In this document: piece after piece, positions 43,979 through 53,588 of the stretch | Position numbering within the stretch: position 1 is the stretch's first letter | How the letters are laid out: every line of letters starts with the position of its first letter | From: Sinorhizobium medicae | GTDB lineage: Bacteria; Pseudomonadota; Alphaproteobacteria; Rhizobiales; Rhizobiaceae | Length of the DNA: 64,000 nt | Reading direction: 5' to 3' | Assembly: GCF_007827695.1 (NCBI RefSeq) | Contig: NZ_VITA01000014.1 | Coordinates: forward strand, 62,001 to 126,000 | Program-made: the position numbers and the translations under genes | The notes under the pieces: generated by a model | What the model saw: only the letters and a program-made list of their open reading frames with translations | What the model was told of the DNA's origin: nothing | Database searches by the model: none

Positions 43979-45586
43979 ATGAATGACATCACCAATTGGA
44001 CCAGATCTGACGACGCTATGATCGAAACCGCCATTCGTCGCGGAGCGACGCGCCGCGAACTCCTGCAGATGATGCTGGCCGGCGGTGCTGCCCTCTCTGC
44101 CGGCAGTCTGATGCTCGGCCGAGCCGGCAATGCGGTTGCCGCAACGCCGGTGGCCGGCGGTACGCTCAAAGCGGCCGGCTGGTCGGCTTCCACCGCCGAC
44201 ACGCTGGACCCGGCCAAGGCATCGCTCTCCACCGACTATGTCCGCTGCTGCTCCTTCTACAACCGACTCACCTTCCTCGATAAAGGCGGCACGCCGCAGA
44301 TGGAACTGGCCGAAGCTATCGAGACCAAGGATGCCAAGACCTGGACCGTCAAGCTGAGGAAGGGCGTTACCTTCCATGATGGCAAGCCGCTGACAGCCGA
44401 CGACGTGATCTTCTCGCTGAAGCGCCACCTCGACCCGGCGGTCGGTTCAAAGGTCGCCAAGATCGCCGCGCAGATGACGAGCTTCAAGGCGGTGGACAAG
44501 CAGACGGTCGAGATCACGCTCGCGAGCCCGAACGCCGACCTGCCGACGATCCTCTCGATGCACCACTTCATGATCGTCGCCGACGGCACCACCGACTTCT
44601 CGAAAGGGAACGGCACCGGCGCTTTTGTGAGAGAAGTCTTCGAGCCCGGCGTGCGCTCCGTCGGCCTCAAGAACAAGAACTACTGGAAGTCCGGACCGAA
44701 CGTCGATTCCTTCGAGTACTTCGCCATCAGCGACGACAGTTCCCGGGTGAATGCGCTCTTGTCCGGCGACATCCACCTTGCCGCCACGATCAATCCGCGC
44801 TCCATGCGCCTGGTCGAGAGCCAAGGCGACGGCTTCGTCCTCTCGAAGACGACCTCCGGCAACTACACCAACCTCAACATGCGGCTGGACATGGAACCCG
44901 GCAGCAAGCGCGACTTCGTCGAAGGCATGAAGTACCTCGTCAACCGCGAGCAGATCGTCAAGTCGGCGCTTCGGGGTCTAGGCGAGGTCGGCAACGACCA
45001 GCCGGTGTCCCCGGCCAACTTCTATCACAATCCCGACCTGAGGCCGCACGCCTTCGACCCCGAGAAGGCGAAGTTCCACTTCGAGAAGGCCGGCATGCTA
45101 GGCCAGTCGATCCCGGTGGTTGCCTCCGATGCAGCGAACTCCGCGATCGATATGGCAATGATCATTCAGGCCTCCGCTGCCGAAATCGGATTGAAGCTCG
45201 ATGTGCAGCGCGTTCCCGCAGACGGTTACTGGGATAATTACTGGCTGAAGGCGCCGATCCACTTCGGCAACATCAACCCGCGCCCCACGCCGGATATCCT
45301 GTTCTCTCTGCTCTACTCCTCGGAGGCTCCGTGGAACGAGAGCCAATACAAGTCGGAGAAATTCGATAAGATGCTGATCGAAGCGCGTGGCTCGCTCGAC
45401 CAGGAGAAGCGCAAGGCGATCTACAATGAGATGCAGGTGATGGTCGCCAGTGAAGCCGGCACCATCATTCCGGCCTATATCTCCAACGTCGACGCGATCA
45501 CCGCCAAGCTCAAGGGCCTGGAAGCCAATCCGCTTGGCGGGCAGATGGGTTATGCTTTTGCGGAATATGTCTGGCTCGAGGCCTGA
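43979..45586 (+). CDS. ABC importer substrate-binding protein, family 5, Tat-like signal
   Basis: 535 codons from ATG 43979 (AAAAGGGGA upstream). Signal with TRRELLQMMLAGGAALSAGS and cleavage near VAATPVAG. SBP family 5 core: LRKGVTFHDGKPLTADDVIF, SLKRHLDPAVGSKVAKIAAQ, YLVNREQIVKSALRGLGEVG. It brings the island's substrate to the importer in the periplasm. First gene of the importer, followed by a hairpin at 45603-45629. Confidence 0.92.
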   Translation: MNDITNWTRSDDAMIETAIRRGATRRELLQMMLAGGAALSAGSLMLGRAGNAVAATPVAGGTLKAAGWSASTADTLDPAKASLSTDYVRCCSFYNRLTFLDKGGTPQMELAEAIETKDAKTWTVKLRKGVTFHDGKPLTADDVIFSLKRHLDPAVGSKVAKIAAQMTSFKAVDKQTVEITLASPNADLPTILSMHHFMIVADGTTDFSKGNGTGAFVREVFEPGVRSVGLKNKNYWKSGPNVDSFEYFAISDDSSRVNALLSGDIHLAATINPRSMRLVESQGDGFVLSKTTSGNYTNLNMRLDMEPGSKRDFVEGMKYLVNREQIVKSALRGLGEVGNDQPVSPANFYHNPDLRPHAFDPEKAKFHFEKAGMLGQSIPVVASDAANSAIDMAMIIQASAAEIGLKLDVQRVPADGYWDNYWLKAPIHFGNINPRPTPDILFSLLYSSEAPWNESQYKSEKFDKMLIEARGSLDQEKRKAIYNEMQVMVASEAGTIIPAYISNVDAITAKLKGLEANPLGGQMGYAFAEYVWLEA

Positions 45587-45602
45587 CTGAGCAACTGGGC
45601 TC

Positions 45603-45629
45603 GGGGCTGCAGCCGCATCGCTGCGCCCC
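45603..45629 (+). terminator. Hairpin between binding-protein and permease genes
   Basis: GGGGC-TGCAGC pairs with GCTGCGCCCC, one bulged base, 6-base loop. No T-run. Such hairpins after binding-protein genes stabilise the upstream mRNA and lower permease expression (inference). Confidence 0.45.
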
Positions 45630-45675
45630 CGGCACTATAGTTCGAAACCTGTCTTCAAAGCCGAAAGGGAGCGCC

Positions 45676-46626
45676 GTGAACAACCGGGTCCTATCCCTTG
45701 TGCTGAGCAGATTGCTCATCGCCGTGATCACCTTGGTGATCGTCTCCTTCGCCGTCTTCTTCGCGACGACGCTCCTGCCGGGGGACACCGCGTCGATCCT
45801 GCTCGGTCAGGCCGCCACGCCGGAGGCCGTCGAAGGCCTGCGCAAGGCGATGCACCTCGACGAGCCGGCAATCTTCCGTTTCCTGCGCTGGATCGTCGGT
45901 CTGCTGCAAGGCGACCTCGGCATATCCTATGCCAACGAGATGCCGGTCGCAGATCTGATTGGCGGGCGCTTCGTCAATACACTTCAGCTCGCCGGTGTTA
46001 CCGCCCTCTTCTCTGTGCCGATCGCACTCACCCTCGGGATTACGTCGGCGATGCTGCGCGGTTCGCCTTACGACCGGATTGTGACGGTGCTTACCATCGG
46101 CGTCATCTCCGTGCCGGAGTTCATGATTGCGACCTCCGCGGTGCTGATCTTCGCCGTTTACCTGAAATGGCTTCCGGCGCTCTCCTTTGCCAATGAGGTG
46201 ACGTCGCTCACCGATCTGCTGCGCATCTATGCCATGCCGGTGATCACGCTCAGCTTCGTCATCTCGGCCCAGATGATCAGAATGACGCGCGCGGCAGTGA
46301 TCGAGACGCTGAACACGCCCTATGTGGAGATGGCTCTGCTCAAGGGCGCCTCCCGGCCGCGCATGGTGTTTCGCCATGCCCTGCCAAATGCTCTGGGGCC
46401 GATCGTCAATGCGGTCGCGCTTTCGCTCTCCTATCTGCTCGGCGGGGTCATTATCGTCGAGACGATCTTCAATTATCCCGGTATTGCCAAGCTGATGGTC
46501 GATGCCGTGTCGACCCGCGATCTGCCGCTGATCCAGAGCTGCGCGATGGTCTTCTGCCTGGGCTATCTGCTCCTGATCACGACAGCCGACATCATCGCCA
46601 TCCTTTCCAATCCGAGGCTACGATGA
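45676..46626 (+). CDS. Peptide-type ABC importer permease (DppB-like)
   Basis: 316 codons from GTG 45676 with GAAAGGGAG at a good distance. N-terminal helix LLIAVITLVIVSFAVFFATT, LLPGDTASILLGQAATPEAV, EAA loop MALLKGASRPRMVFRHALPN. Overlaps the next permease start by 4 bases. Confidence 0.92.
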   Translation: MNNRVLSLVLSRLLIAVITLVIVSFAVFFATTLLPGDTASILLGQAATPEAVEGLRKAMHLDEPAIFRFLRWIVGLLQGDLGISYANEMPVADLIGGRFVNTLQLAGVTALFSVPIALTLGITSAMLRGSPYDRIVTVLTIGVISVPEFMIATSAVLIFAVYLKWLPALSFANEVTSLTDLLRIYAMPVITLSFVISAQMIRMTRAAVIETLNTPYVEMALLKGASRPRMVFRHALPNALGPIVNAVALSLSYLLGGVIIVETIFNYPGIAKLMVDAVSTRDLPLIQSCAMVFCLGYLLLITTADIIAILSNPRLR

Positions 46627-47486
46627 CAATGACCCACTCTGAGACCAAGTCTGCCCGGATTTCGGGAACCCGGCTCGGCTATCGCTTCAATATCGTCGGG
46701 ATGGTCGGCCTTTCCATCATTCTTTTTTGGGCGCTCGTCGCGATCTTCGCGCCGCTGATCATCCCCTATCCGGTCGGGGAGATCGTCGATCTCGATTACT
46801 TCGGCCCGATGAGCCGCGACTTCTGGCTTGGTTCCGACTACCTCGGCCGCGACATGCTTTCACGCATCCTGATGGGAGCCCGCTACACGGTCGGCATCTC
46901 GCTTGCGGCAGTCACCATCGCCTGCTTCAGCGGCGTGGTGCTCGGCATGATCGCAGCGGTCGCCGGCGGGTGGCTCGACACTATTCTCAGCCGCCTTCTC
47001 GACGCCCTCAATTCAATCCCGAGTAAGCTCTTCGGTCTCGTGGTGGTCGCCGCCGTCGGCTCCTCCATACCCGTGCTGATCCTGACGTTATCGGTGGTAT
47101 ACATCCCCGGCGCCTACCGCTTCGCCCGCGCGCTCGCTGTCAACATCAACGCGATGGATTTCATTACCGTGGCTCGCATCCGCGGCGAGAGCACGCTTTA
47201 TCTCATACGCTCGGAGATCCTGCCGAACATCATCGGCCCGGTGCTTGCCGACCTCGGCATCCGCTTCGTCTTTATCGTTCTGCTGCTCTCGGGCCTCTCC
47301 TTCCTTGGCCTCGGCGTCCAGCCGCCCTATGCCGATTGGGGGGCACTGGTGCGCGAGAACATCGGCGCCCTTCCCTTCGGCGCACCGGCGGTGATTTTTC
47401 CGTCCTTCGCCATTGCAAGCCTCACGATCAGCGTGAACCTCCTGATCGACAACCTGCCGCAGAAGATCCGCGATCGGAGCGAATAA
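46623..47486 (+). CDS. Peptide-type ABC importer permease (DppC-like)
   Basis: 287 codons. FWLGSDYLGRDMLSRILMGA (DppC signature) and EAA-loop region RIRGESTLYLIRSEILPNII, six helices. Its stop (TAA 47484-47486) overlaps the start of the ATPase gene by one base. Confidence 0.92.
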   Translation: MTMTHSETKSARISGTRLGYRFNIVGMVGLSIILFWALVAIFAPLIIPYPVGEIVDLDYFGPMSRDFWLGSDYLGRDMLSRILMGARYTVGISLAAVTIACFSGVVLGMIAAVAGGWLDTILSRLLDALNSIPSKLFGLVVVAAVGSSIPVLILTLSVVYIPGAYRFARALAVNINAMDFITVARIRGESTLYLIRSEILPNIIGPVLADLGIRFVFIVLLLSGLSFLGLGVQPPYADWGALVRENIGALPFGAPAVIFPSFAIASLTISVNLLIDNLPQKIRDRSE

Positions 47487-49141
47487 TGGTGAACCTTGTA
47501 GAAATCCGTGACTTGAAGGTCGAAGCCACCACCGATTCCGGCCGCAAGGTCGAGATCATCAAGGGCGTCAGCCTCGATGTCGCCGAGGGCGAGATCGTCG
47601 CTCTGATCGGCGAAAGCGGCTCGGGCAAGACGACGATCGCCCTGACGCTGATGGGATATGCCCGCCCGGGCTGCCGCATCTCCGGCGGCAGCGTCTCGGT
47701 CGCCGGCAATGACTTGGTGACGCTGACGGAAAAGCAGCGAGCCAAGGTGCGCGGCACCGAGGTCACCTATGTTCCGCAATCCGCTGCAGCCGCTTTCAAC
47801 CCGGCCGCGACGATCATGGACCAGGTGATCGAAATCACCCGCATCCACGGACTCATGCCGGTCGTCGAGGCGCGCGCACGCGCCGTCGAGCTTTTCCGGG
47901 CGTTGTCGCTACCCGAGCCCGAGACGATCGGCAGCCGCTATCCGCACCAGGTTTCCGGCGGACAACTGCAGCGTTTATCGGCCGCCATGGCCCTCATCGG
48001 CGACCCGAAGCTCGTCATCTTCGACGAGCCGACAACGGCGCTCGACGTAACGACCCAAATCGAGGTGCTACGCGCCTTCAAGTCCGTGATGAAGAAGGGC
48101 GGCATCGCCGGCGTCTACGTCTCGCATGACCTCGCGGTCGTCGCTCAGATCGCCGACCATATTGTCGTGTTGAAGGCCGGCGAGGTACAGGAGGCCGGCA
48201 CCACCGAGGAAATCCTTTCGAACGCCAAGCACCCCTATACGCGCGAACTCCTCTCGGCCTTTGAACCAAAGCCGCGGGAGGCTGCCGACGCAGCCGAGAG
48301 CGCACCGGCTCCCCTGCTAAAGATCGAAAATCTGGTCGCGGGATACGGTGCGTCCAAGAGCGATGGCTTGCCGCTCGTGCGCGCCGTTGAAGATGTGAGC
48401 CTCAAGGTGGAAAAGGGTCGCAACCTCGGCATCATCGGCGAGTCGGGTTGCGGCAAGTCGACGCTCGCCCGCGCCATTGCCGGCATATTGCCGGCCGCCG
48501 TCGGCAAGATCGTCTTCGATGGCAAGGAACTCGGCCGCAGCGCCCGCGAGCGCACGCGCGACCAGCTGCGCGAAATGCAGATCGTCTTTCAATATGCCGA
48601 CACCGCCCTCAACCCGGCGAAATCCGTCGAGGACATTCTCGACCGACCGCTCGTCTTCTATCATGGGATGAATGCAAGGGCCCGCAGCCTCCGCATCGAC
48701 GAGCTGCTCGACATGGTGCGCCTGCCTCGCAACCTGCGTCATCGCCGGCCGGGCGAGCTTTCCGGCGGCCAAAAACAGCGCGTCAACTTCGCGCGCGCGC
48801 TCGCCGCCGATCCAAAGCTGATCCTTTGCGATGAGATCACTTCGGCACTCGACACGGTCGTCGCCGCCGCGGTCATCGAGCTGCTGAAGGAATTGCAGCG
48901 CGAGCTCGGTCTATCTTACATCTTCATCAGCCACGACCTCTCAGTGGTGGAAGCGATCTGCGACGAGATTGTCGTGATGTATGGCGGCAGAAAGGTTGAG
49001 GACATCACTCCGGCCAGGATCAATGCGCCGCACCACCCCTATTCGCAGCTGCTCTTCTCCTCGGTGCCAAAGCTCGATCCCGCCTGGCTCGATGGCCTCG
49101 AGCAGGATCCGGAATTGGTCAGGGCCTACTGCCGGAGGTAG
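47486..49141 (+). CDS. Fused double ATPase of the peptide-type ABC importer (DppD-DppF fusion)
   Basis: 551 codons from ATG 47486. First ATPase half: Walker A GESGSGKTT, signature VSGGQLQRL, Walker B LVIFDEPTTALD. Second half from about residue 280: Walker A GESGCGKST, signature LSGGQKQRV, Walker B LILCDEITSALD with Ile in place of the usual Pro after the catalytic Glu. The two halves normally form separate DppD and DppF proteins (compare 15079-17078), so one gene supplies both nucleotide-binding sites. Confidence 0.92.
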   Translation: MVNLVEIRDLKVEATTDSGRKVEIIKGVSLDVAEGEIVALIGESGSGKTTIALTLMGYARPGCRISGGSVSVAGNDLVTLTEKQRAKVRGTEVTYVPQSAAAAFNPAATIMDQVIEITRIHGLMPVVEARARAVELFRALSLPEPETIGSRYPHQVSGGQLQRLSAAMALIGDPKLVIFDEPTTALDVTTQIEVLRAFKSVMKKGGIAGVYVSHDLAVVAQIADHIVVLKAGEVQEAGTTEEILSNAKHPYTRELLSAFEPKPREAADAAESAPAPLLKIENLVAGYGASKSDGLPLVRAVEDVSLKVEKGRNLGIIGESGCGKSTLARAIAGILPAAVGKIVFDGKELGRSARERTRDQLREMQIVFQYADTALNPAKSVEDILDRPLVFYHGMNARARSLRIDELLDMVRLPRNLRHRRPGELSGGQKQRVNFARALAADPKLILCDEITSALDTVVAAAVIELLKELQRELGLSYIFISHDLSVVEAICDEIVVMYGGRKVEDITPARINAPHHPYSQLLFSSVPKLDPAWLDGLEQDPELVRAYCRR

Positions 49142-49175
49142 AGGGTTCCGATCCGATCGCACCGACGCAAATCGG

Positions 49176-49196
49176 GAAAGGTGTGACACACCTTTC
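49176..49196. terminator. Palindromic hairpin between convergent genes
   Basis: GAAAGGTGTG, a central A, CACACCTTTC: a perfect 10-bp inverted repeat 35 bases after the ATPase stop and before the convergent Lrp gene. Could end transcription from both sides or be an operator. Confidence 0.5.
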
Positions 49197-49249
49197 TGCC
49201 CTGCCGGGAGAGGGGCGGCCCCCCCGGGGCATTGCAGATCTCGGCCGAA

Positions 49250-49726
49250 TCAAACGCGAAACAGGCTGGTCAGCGGCATGTGCGCCTTGACGATCGGCGA
49301 CTTCAGCACGACGAAGCTGAAATATTTGTCGATGCCCACGTCCATGTCAGTGAGGCGCTCCATGATCGTCTGGTATTCGCCGATGCCGGCCGTGACGAAC
49401 TTCAAGAGATAATCATAGCCGCCGGACACCAGATGGCATTCGATCACCTGGTCGACCTTGTCGATTGCCGCAAGGAAGCGGGCGAAATCGATCTGCCGGT
49501 GGTTCTTCAAGGTGATTTCGGTGAAGACCGTCAGGGTCTGCCCGAGCTTGCCGATGTTAATCTGCGCGGAATAGCCGTCGATATAGCCCTCCGACTGCAG
49601 CTTTTTCACCCGCATCAGGCAGGGGCTCGGCGAGAGGTTGACCAGCTCAGCGAGTTCCACATTGGTGATGCGGCCATTCTTCTGCAGTTCGTACAAAATC
49701 TTAATGTCGATCCGGTCGAGTTTCAT
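49250..49726 (-). CDS. Lrp/AsnC-family transcriptional regulator
   Basis: 158 codons from ATG 49726. N-terminal HTH (RIDIKILYELQKNGRITNVE, LAELVNLSPSPCLMRVKKLQ) and a C-terminal RAM/AsnC ligand domain (TVFTEITLKNHRQIDFARFL, CHLVSGGYDYLLKFVTAGIG). Lrp-type regulators sense amino acids and control their catabolism or transport. It is the only regulator inside the island, so it probably responds to the imported amino compound. Confidence 0.92.
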   Translation of the reverse strand: MKLDRIDIKILYELQKNGRITNVELAELVNLSPSPCLMRVKKLQSEGYIDGYSAQINIGKLGQTLTVFTEITLKNHRQIDFARFLAAIDKVDQVIECHLVSGGYDYLLKFVTAGIGEYQTIMERLTDMDVGIDKYFSFVVLKSPIVKAHMPLTSLFRV

Positions 49727-49961
49727 GGCGCGCCTTCCCCTTGCTGAAGTGGGCCAACGGCGCAGCAGATTGTGCTGCGACTTCCCGACGACGACCTTAA
49801 CACATGTGAAAGGCGCGTCGATTTCGTTTGCAGCAATGAACCGAAGCAGAAAGGGCGGCATTGCTCCTGCAAGACGGCATCTTGTACTGCACTCCGGGCG
49901 TACTCGGACAACGCCGCCGCGCCAAAGCCGCTAGACTGCGGGGCGAAACGGAGGTCCCGCC

Positions 49962-51287
49962 ATGCCCGCACCGCTGAAACTCGTCGATACATCGCCGAAG
50001 CTGCCCGAGACCGCCGATGCCGTGGTAATCGGCGGCGGCATCGTCGGCGTGTTTGCGGCCTATTATCTTGCCCGCCGCGGAATGAAGGTCGCGCTCGTTG
50101 AGAAGGGACGGATCGGCGCGGAACAGTCGAGTCGCAACTGGGGTTGGTGCCGCCAGCAGAATCGGGACGCCCGCGAATTGCCGATGGCAACGAAGAGCCT
50201 CGATCTTTGGGAGCGTTTCGCCGCCGAGAGCGGCGAGGACACCGGTTTCCGCCGCTGCGGGCTGCTCTACCTCAGCACTAGCGAAGAGGAACTGGCCGGC
50301 TGGGCACGCTGGCGCGATTTCGCCCGGAACGTCGGCGTCACCACCCATATGCTCAACAGCGCCCAGGCGAGCGAGCGCGGCCGCGCAACCGGCAAACCAT
50401 GGAAGGGCGGCGTCTTTTCGCCGACCGACGGCACCGCCGATCCGGCAAGCGCGGCACCCGCGGTCGCGCGTGCGATCCTGAAGCTTGGCGGCACAGTGCA
50501 CCAGTCCTGCGCCGCCCGCGGCATAGAGACAGAAAGCGGTCGCCTGTCCGGTGTCGTCACCGAGCATGGCACCATCCGCACGAAAACGGCCGTCCTTGCC
50601 GGCGGCGCCTGGGCCTCCTCCTTCTGCCGCCAGCTGGGTATCCGCTTCCCGCAGGCCGCTATCCGCTCGTCGATCCTTGCCGTCTCGCCGGGCTCCATCG
50701 GCCTTCCGGATGCGCTGCATACGGCCGCTGTTTCGGTGACGCGCCGCGCCGACGGCGGCTATACGGTTGCCATCAGCGGCCGCGGCCGCGTCGACCCGAC
50801 GCCTCAGCAACTCAGGTTCTCGCCGCAATTTCTGCCGATGTTCGTCAAACGCTGGCGCAGCCTGGCGCCAGGCGGGCTTGAGGGCTTCCACTCAGGCCAT
50901 GAGACCTTGGCCCGCTGGCGACTGGACGCCCCTACGCCGATGGAGCGCATGCGCATCCTTGATCCCGCGGTCGATAAGGCCACTATCCGCCTCACCCATT
51001 CGCGCGCAGTCGATCTCCTGCCTCCCCTGAAGAACATCAGCATCGCCGCCGCATGGGCGGGCTATATCGACAGCACGCCGGACGGGGTCCCGGGCATCGG
51101 CGAAATCGCCGCCGTACCGGGTTTCATCCTCGCCGCCGGCTTCAGCGGGCACGGCTTCGGTATCGGTCCGGGCGCCGGCCACTTGATCGCAGACATCGTG
51201 ACCGGTAACGAGCCAATCGTGGATCCCCGCCCCTACCATCCGGACCGCTTCCGAAAATCCGCCTGGGGTAAAGTCGCTGACTTTTAG
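49962..51287 (+). CDS. DadA-like FAD-dependent amino acid oxidoreductase
   Basis: 441 codons. FAD loop AVVIGGGIVGVFAAYYLARR at about 23-42, KGRIGAEQSSRNWGWCRQQN, and the C-terminal DAO part (YIDSTPDGVPGIGEIAAVPG, FILAAGFSGHGFGIGPGAGH). Resembles D-amino-acid dehydrogenase/glycine oxidase-type enzymes that oxidise an amine to an imine. Divergent from the Lrp gene, which probably controls it. Last intact gene of the island. Confidence 0.88.
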   Translation: MPAPLKLVDTSPKLPETADAVVIGGGIVGVFAAYYLARRGMKVALVEKGRIGAEQSSRNWGWCRQQNRDARELPMATKSLDLWERFAAESGEDTGFRRCGLLYLSTSEEELAGWARWRDFARNVGVTTHMLNSAQASERGRATGKPWKGGVFSPTDGTADPASAAPAVARAILKLGGTVHQSCAARGIETESGRLSGVVTEHGTIRTKTAVLAGGAWASSFCRQLGIRFPQAAIRSSILAVSPGSIGLPDALHTAAVSVTRRADGGYTVAISGRGRVDPTPQQLRFSPQFLPMFVKRWRSLAPGGLEGFHSGHETLARWRLDAPTPMERMRILDPAVDKATIRLTHSRAVDLLPPLKNISIAAAWAGYIDSTPDGVPGIGEIAAVPGFILAAGFSGHGFGIGPGAGHLIADIVTGNEPIVDPRPYHPDRFRKSAWGKVADF

Positions 51288-51489
51288 ATGAGGTCCCTGC
51301 ATGGGCACCGCTCTGGGCAAGCGCCTCTTCCAACATTTTCGCCTAAGCTCGGAAAGACGCCTGCCGCAACTCTCTGCCAAAGCTCCTATGCGATACATAC
51401 AATCTGCTTCAGCTCACGGCGAATGCGGCCACTATCCCTGCTCTCCCGCTATCGTGATTGCGGTACAGGGTGTGCCGTGCCGATGCATT

Positions 51490-51715
51490 CCACACGGTCC
51501 CAGGGATCATCGACTTTCTCAAGATTATTGTATCGATCCGGACGCAAGCCCCGACGTCATCGAGGCTGAATTTTTCGCTCGTGATTGCCCTACATCTCTC
51601 ATCCAGCGGATGATTGAGCCGCAGGAGATCGCAAGTCTGGTCGCATATGTCGCAAGTCCCCTGTCCGCGGCCACCGATGGCGTTGCGCGCTGACGGTGGC
51701 ATCACACCGAAAATC
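51490..51715 (+). pseudogene. SDR oxidoreductase C-terminal fragment
   Basis: The frame reads VIEAEFFARDCPTSLIQRMI, EPQEIASLVAYVASPLSAAT, DGVA, then a one-frame shift to LRADGGIT. PTSLIQR...ASLVAYVASPLSAAT...ADGG is the C-terminal end of short-chain dehydrogenases. The N-terminal Rossmann fold and catalytic Tyr-Lys are absent. Confidence 0.7.
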
Positions 51716-51777
51716 ATTTGAACCGTGATTGCGGTGTCCAGTGGGAGCAATGGAAGGTGGACCTCGGCTCTCCGGTT

Positions 51778-52695
51778 CTACTTGTCCTCCGGCTTTGGAA
51801 CTGTTGCCGGCAGTAGTGAGCCTGAGCCCGTCAGCACTGCTGTTCCCGCGAGGATGGCCAGCATGGTAAGGTTGGTGAGGACGAATAGACCGATCGCAAG
51901 GCTTGTTATCGCCGGATCCTCAGTCTTACCAGCTGCTCGCGGCGTTGCACTCGCGAGTGCCGTGGCTCCGAACGTGAACGACCAATACGAGACGGAAAAT
52001 CCATGCTTCGCAATCCATGGAATGAGGCGGGCGTAGCCCAGCATGCCGTGCAAGAGCGCGTCGGGAGGTGCGCCTGTCGACAGGCGACACTTCCAACGGC
52101 TGAAGGTGCAAGCTGAACGCAGAATGTGGGACGCAACTGGTGAGACAGCTCCGGAGCATTTAAAAACCGGTGCAGAACAACCGAATCAATCGCAAGCCAC
52201 GCGAAGAATCCTGCATCGAACGCAAGCTTGGCCAGCTCGTGGCAGCCAAATGAACCCAAAGCTATCGCCGTAACGAAAGGGCCCGCGACAAGGGGAATAT
52301 AGAGAGCCGGGATAGAGTGTTTTGGATCGCGTCCTCCCTGCCAAAGCCTGCCTGCCTGTCGCCATGGCGGGAGAATATGGTAAGGCGCCGAGAGCAACAA
52401 GCATCATGGCGACACCTGCCAGTCCAACGAAGAGGCCCTGCATCGGTGGTTCAGCTCAGCTTGCGATCTTCGCGTGCGGTCAGCCATTTCGCGCCGTAGG
52501 TGATCGCGAGGAATAACCAGATCGACCCTGGGGGGGCGTTGAGCATCTCACCGGAACGGGCGTTAGTCCCCAGACATCGGAAGCAGCGCGCCAGCTACAG
52601 GCGAAGCCGGCCAGACCGACGACGATACTGAAGAACGTTGCGGGTATGCGTGTGAGAACCCGCTTGGTAGAGTCGGGCCACTTAACGAAGTGCAT
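51778..52695 (-). pseudogene. TehA/SLAC1-family anion channel, frameshifted
   Basis: On the minus strand from ATG 52695: MHFVKWPDSTKRVLTRIPAT, FFSIVVGLAGFACSWRAASD, then in other frames LYIPLVAGPFVTAIALGSFG, CHELAKLAFDAGFFAWLAID and LHGMLGYA-like MHGMLGYARLIPWI, FGATALASATPRAAGKTEDP. This is the order of tellurite-resistance/dicarboxylate (TDT) transporters. At least three frame changes, so it is a pseudogene. Confidence 0.72.
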
Positions 52696-52846
52696 GACAA
52701 TTGTAAGGCTCCTTCCCTCGTGAAGGCTTCCTGAACCCGCTTTCGACTGGTGCAGGAAGCCCATCGACTTCAACTTCGCGACCTTGTGGTCGAGGAAGCT
52801 TCGGATCAGCGGCGCCATCTCGCCCAACTTGTCCGCAAGCGCGAAA

Positions 52847-53278
52847 GGTTCTGGACCTCGAAGGCACAAAGATCGGCATCACCGCCCCTCAACCCGTACA
52901 CACGGACGGCGACATCTCGGTGTACTTCAAGGAAGCAAATGCCATCCATGTCGGAGACATCTTCTGGAACGGTCTATATCCCTTCATCGATACTCGACGG
53001 GCGGGAGCATAGACGGAACGATCGCAGCTTCAGCAAAGGTCATTGCCTCGGTGGGCGCCGACACCGTGATCATTCCCGGCCATGGCAAGCCGCTTAGCAC
53101 TCTCGACGACCTGAAGCACTATCATGAGATGCTGGCGACCATTCGGGACAATGTCGCAAGGCTCAAATCAGCAGGGCGCTCCGTCGAGGAAACGGCAGCG
53201 GCGAACCTGCGTGAAGCCTTCGACGATCAGTGGGCCAAAGCGATCATCAGCCCCGCCTTCTTCACGCGCTTTGTCTAG
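52847..53278 (+). pseudogene. Metallo-beta-lactamase-fold hydrolase C-terminal fragment
   Basis: Reads KVLDLEGTKIGITAPQPVHT, DGDISVYFKEANAIHVGDIF, WNGLYPFID, then after a one-base loss near 52995 TGGSIDGTIAASAKVIASVG, ADTVIIPGHGKPLSTLDDLK. HVGD and PGHG are the third and fifth metal-site motifs of the MBL fold. The HxHxDH first metal site is missing together with the N-terminal half. Non-functional. Confidence 0.75.
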
Positions 53279-53369
53279 AAGGGCGTTTAGACGAGACGCC
53301 AACAACCACAGCGCCGACCTTTGATCCTAAGAAACGAGCAGCGCCATACCAGCCATCATGAGGACCATC

Positions 53370-53507
53370 ATGACCGACGACCACCCTTTGAACGTCTCGC
53401 GTCGAGACGTCTTGCTCGGAGGCTCAGCCCTGCTGCTGGCCTCCGGAATCTCTGCGCTTGCCGCTGGTTCGATGACGCAACCGCGATCAGAAAAGACCGT
53501 GCTGTAG
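53370..53507 (+). pseudogene. Isolated Tat signal peptide fragment
   Basis: 45 codons: MTDDHPLNVSRRDVLLGGSA, LLLASGISALAAGSM, then TQPRSEKTVL and stop. SRRDVLLGG is a clear twin-arginine motif followed by a hydrophobic stretch and an Ala-rich cleavage site. No mature protein follows, so the gene was cut off after its signal. Neighbouring fragments show the same kind of decay. Confidence 0.55.
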
Positions 53508-53588
53508 GCTCCTTAGTGTCACACATCCGCACTCAAGGCAGTAGTTGCTTTCATATCGCAGAACCTGATATGTAGCGTAAGAAAGCGT

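Noticed and set aside
49797-50891. Minus-strand frame of 364 codons opposite the DadA-like gene
   Set aside because: Antisense of a protein with complete FAD motifs, with no independent support.
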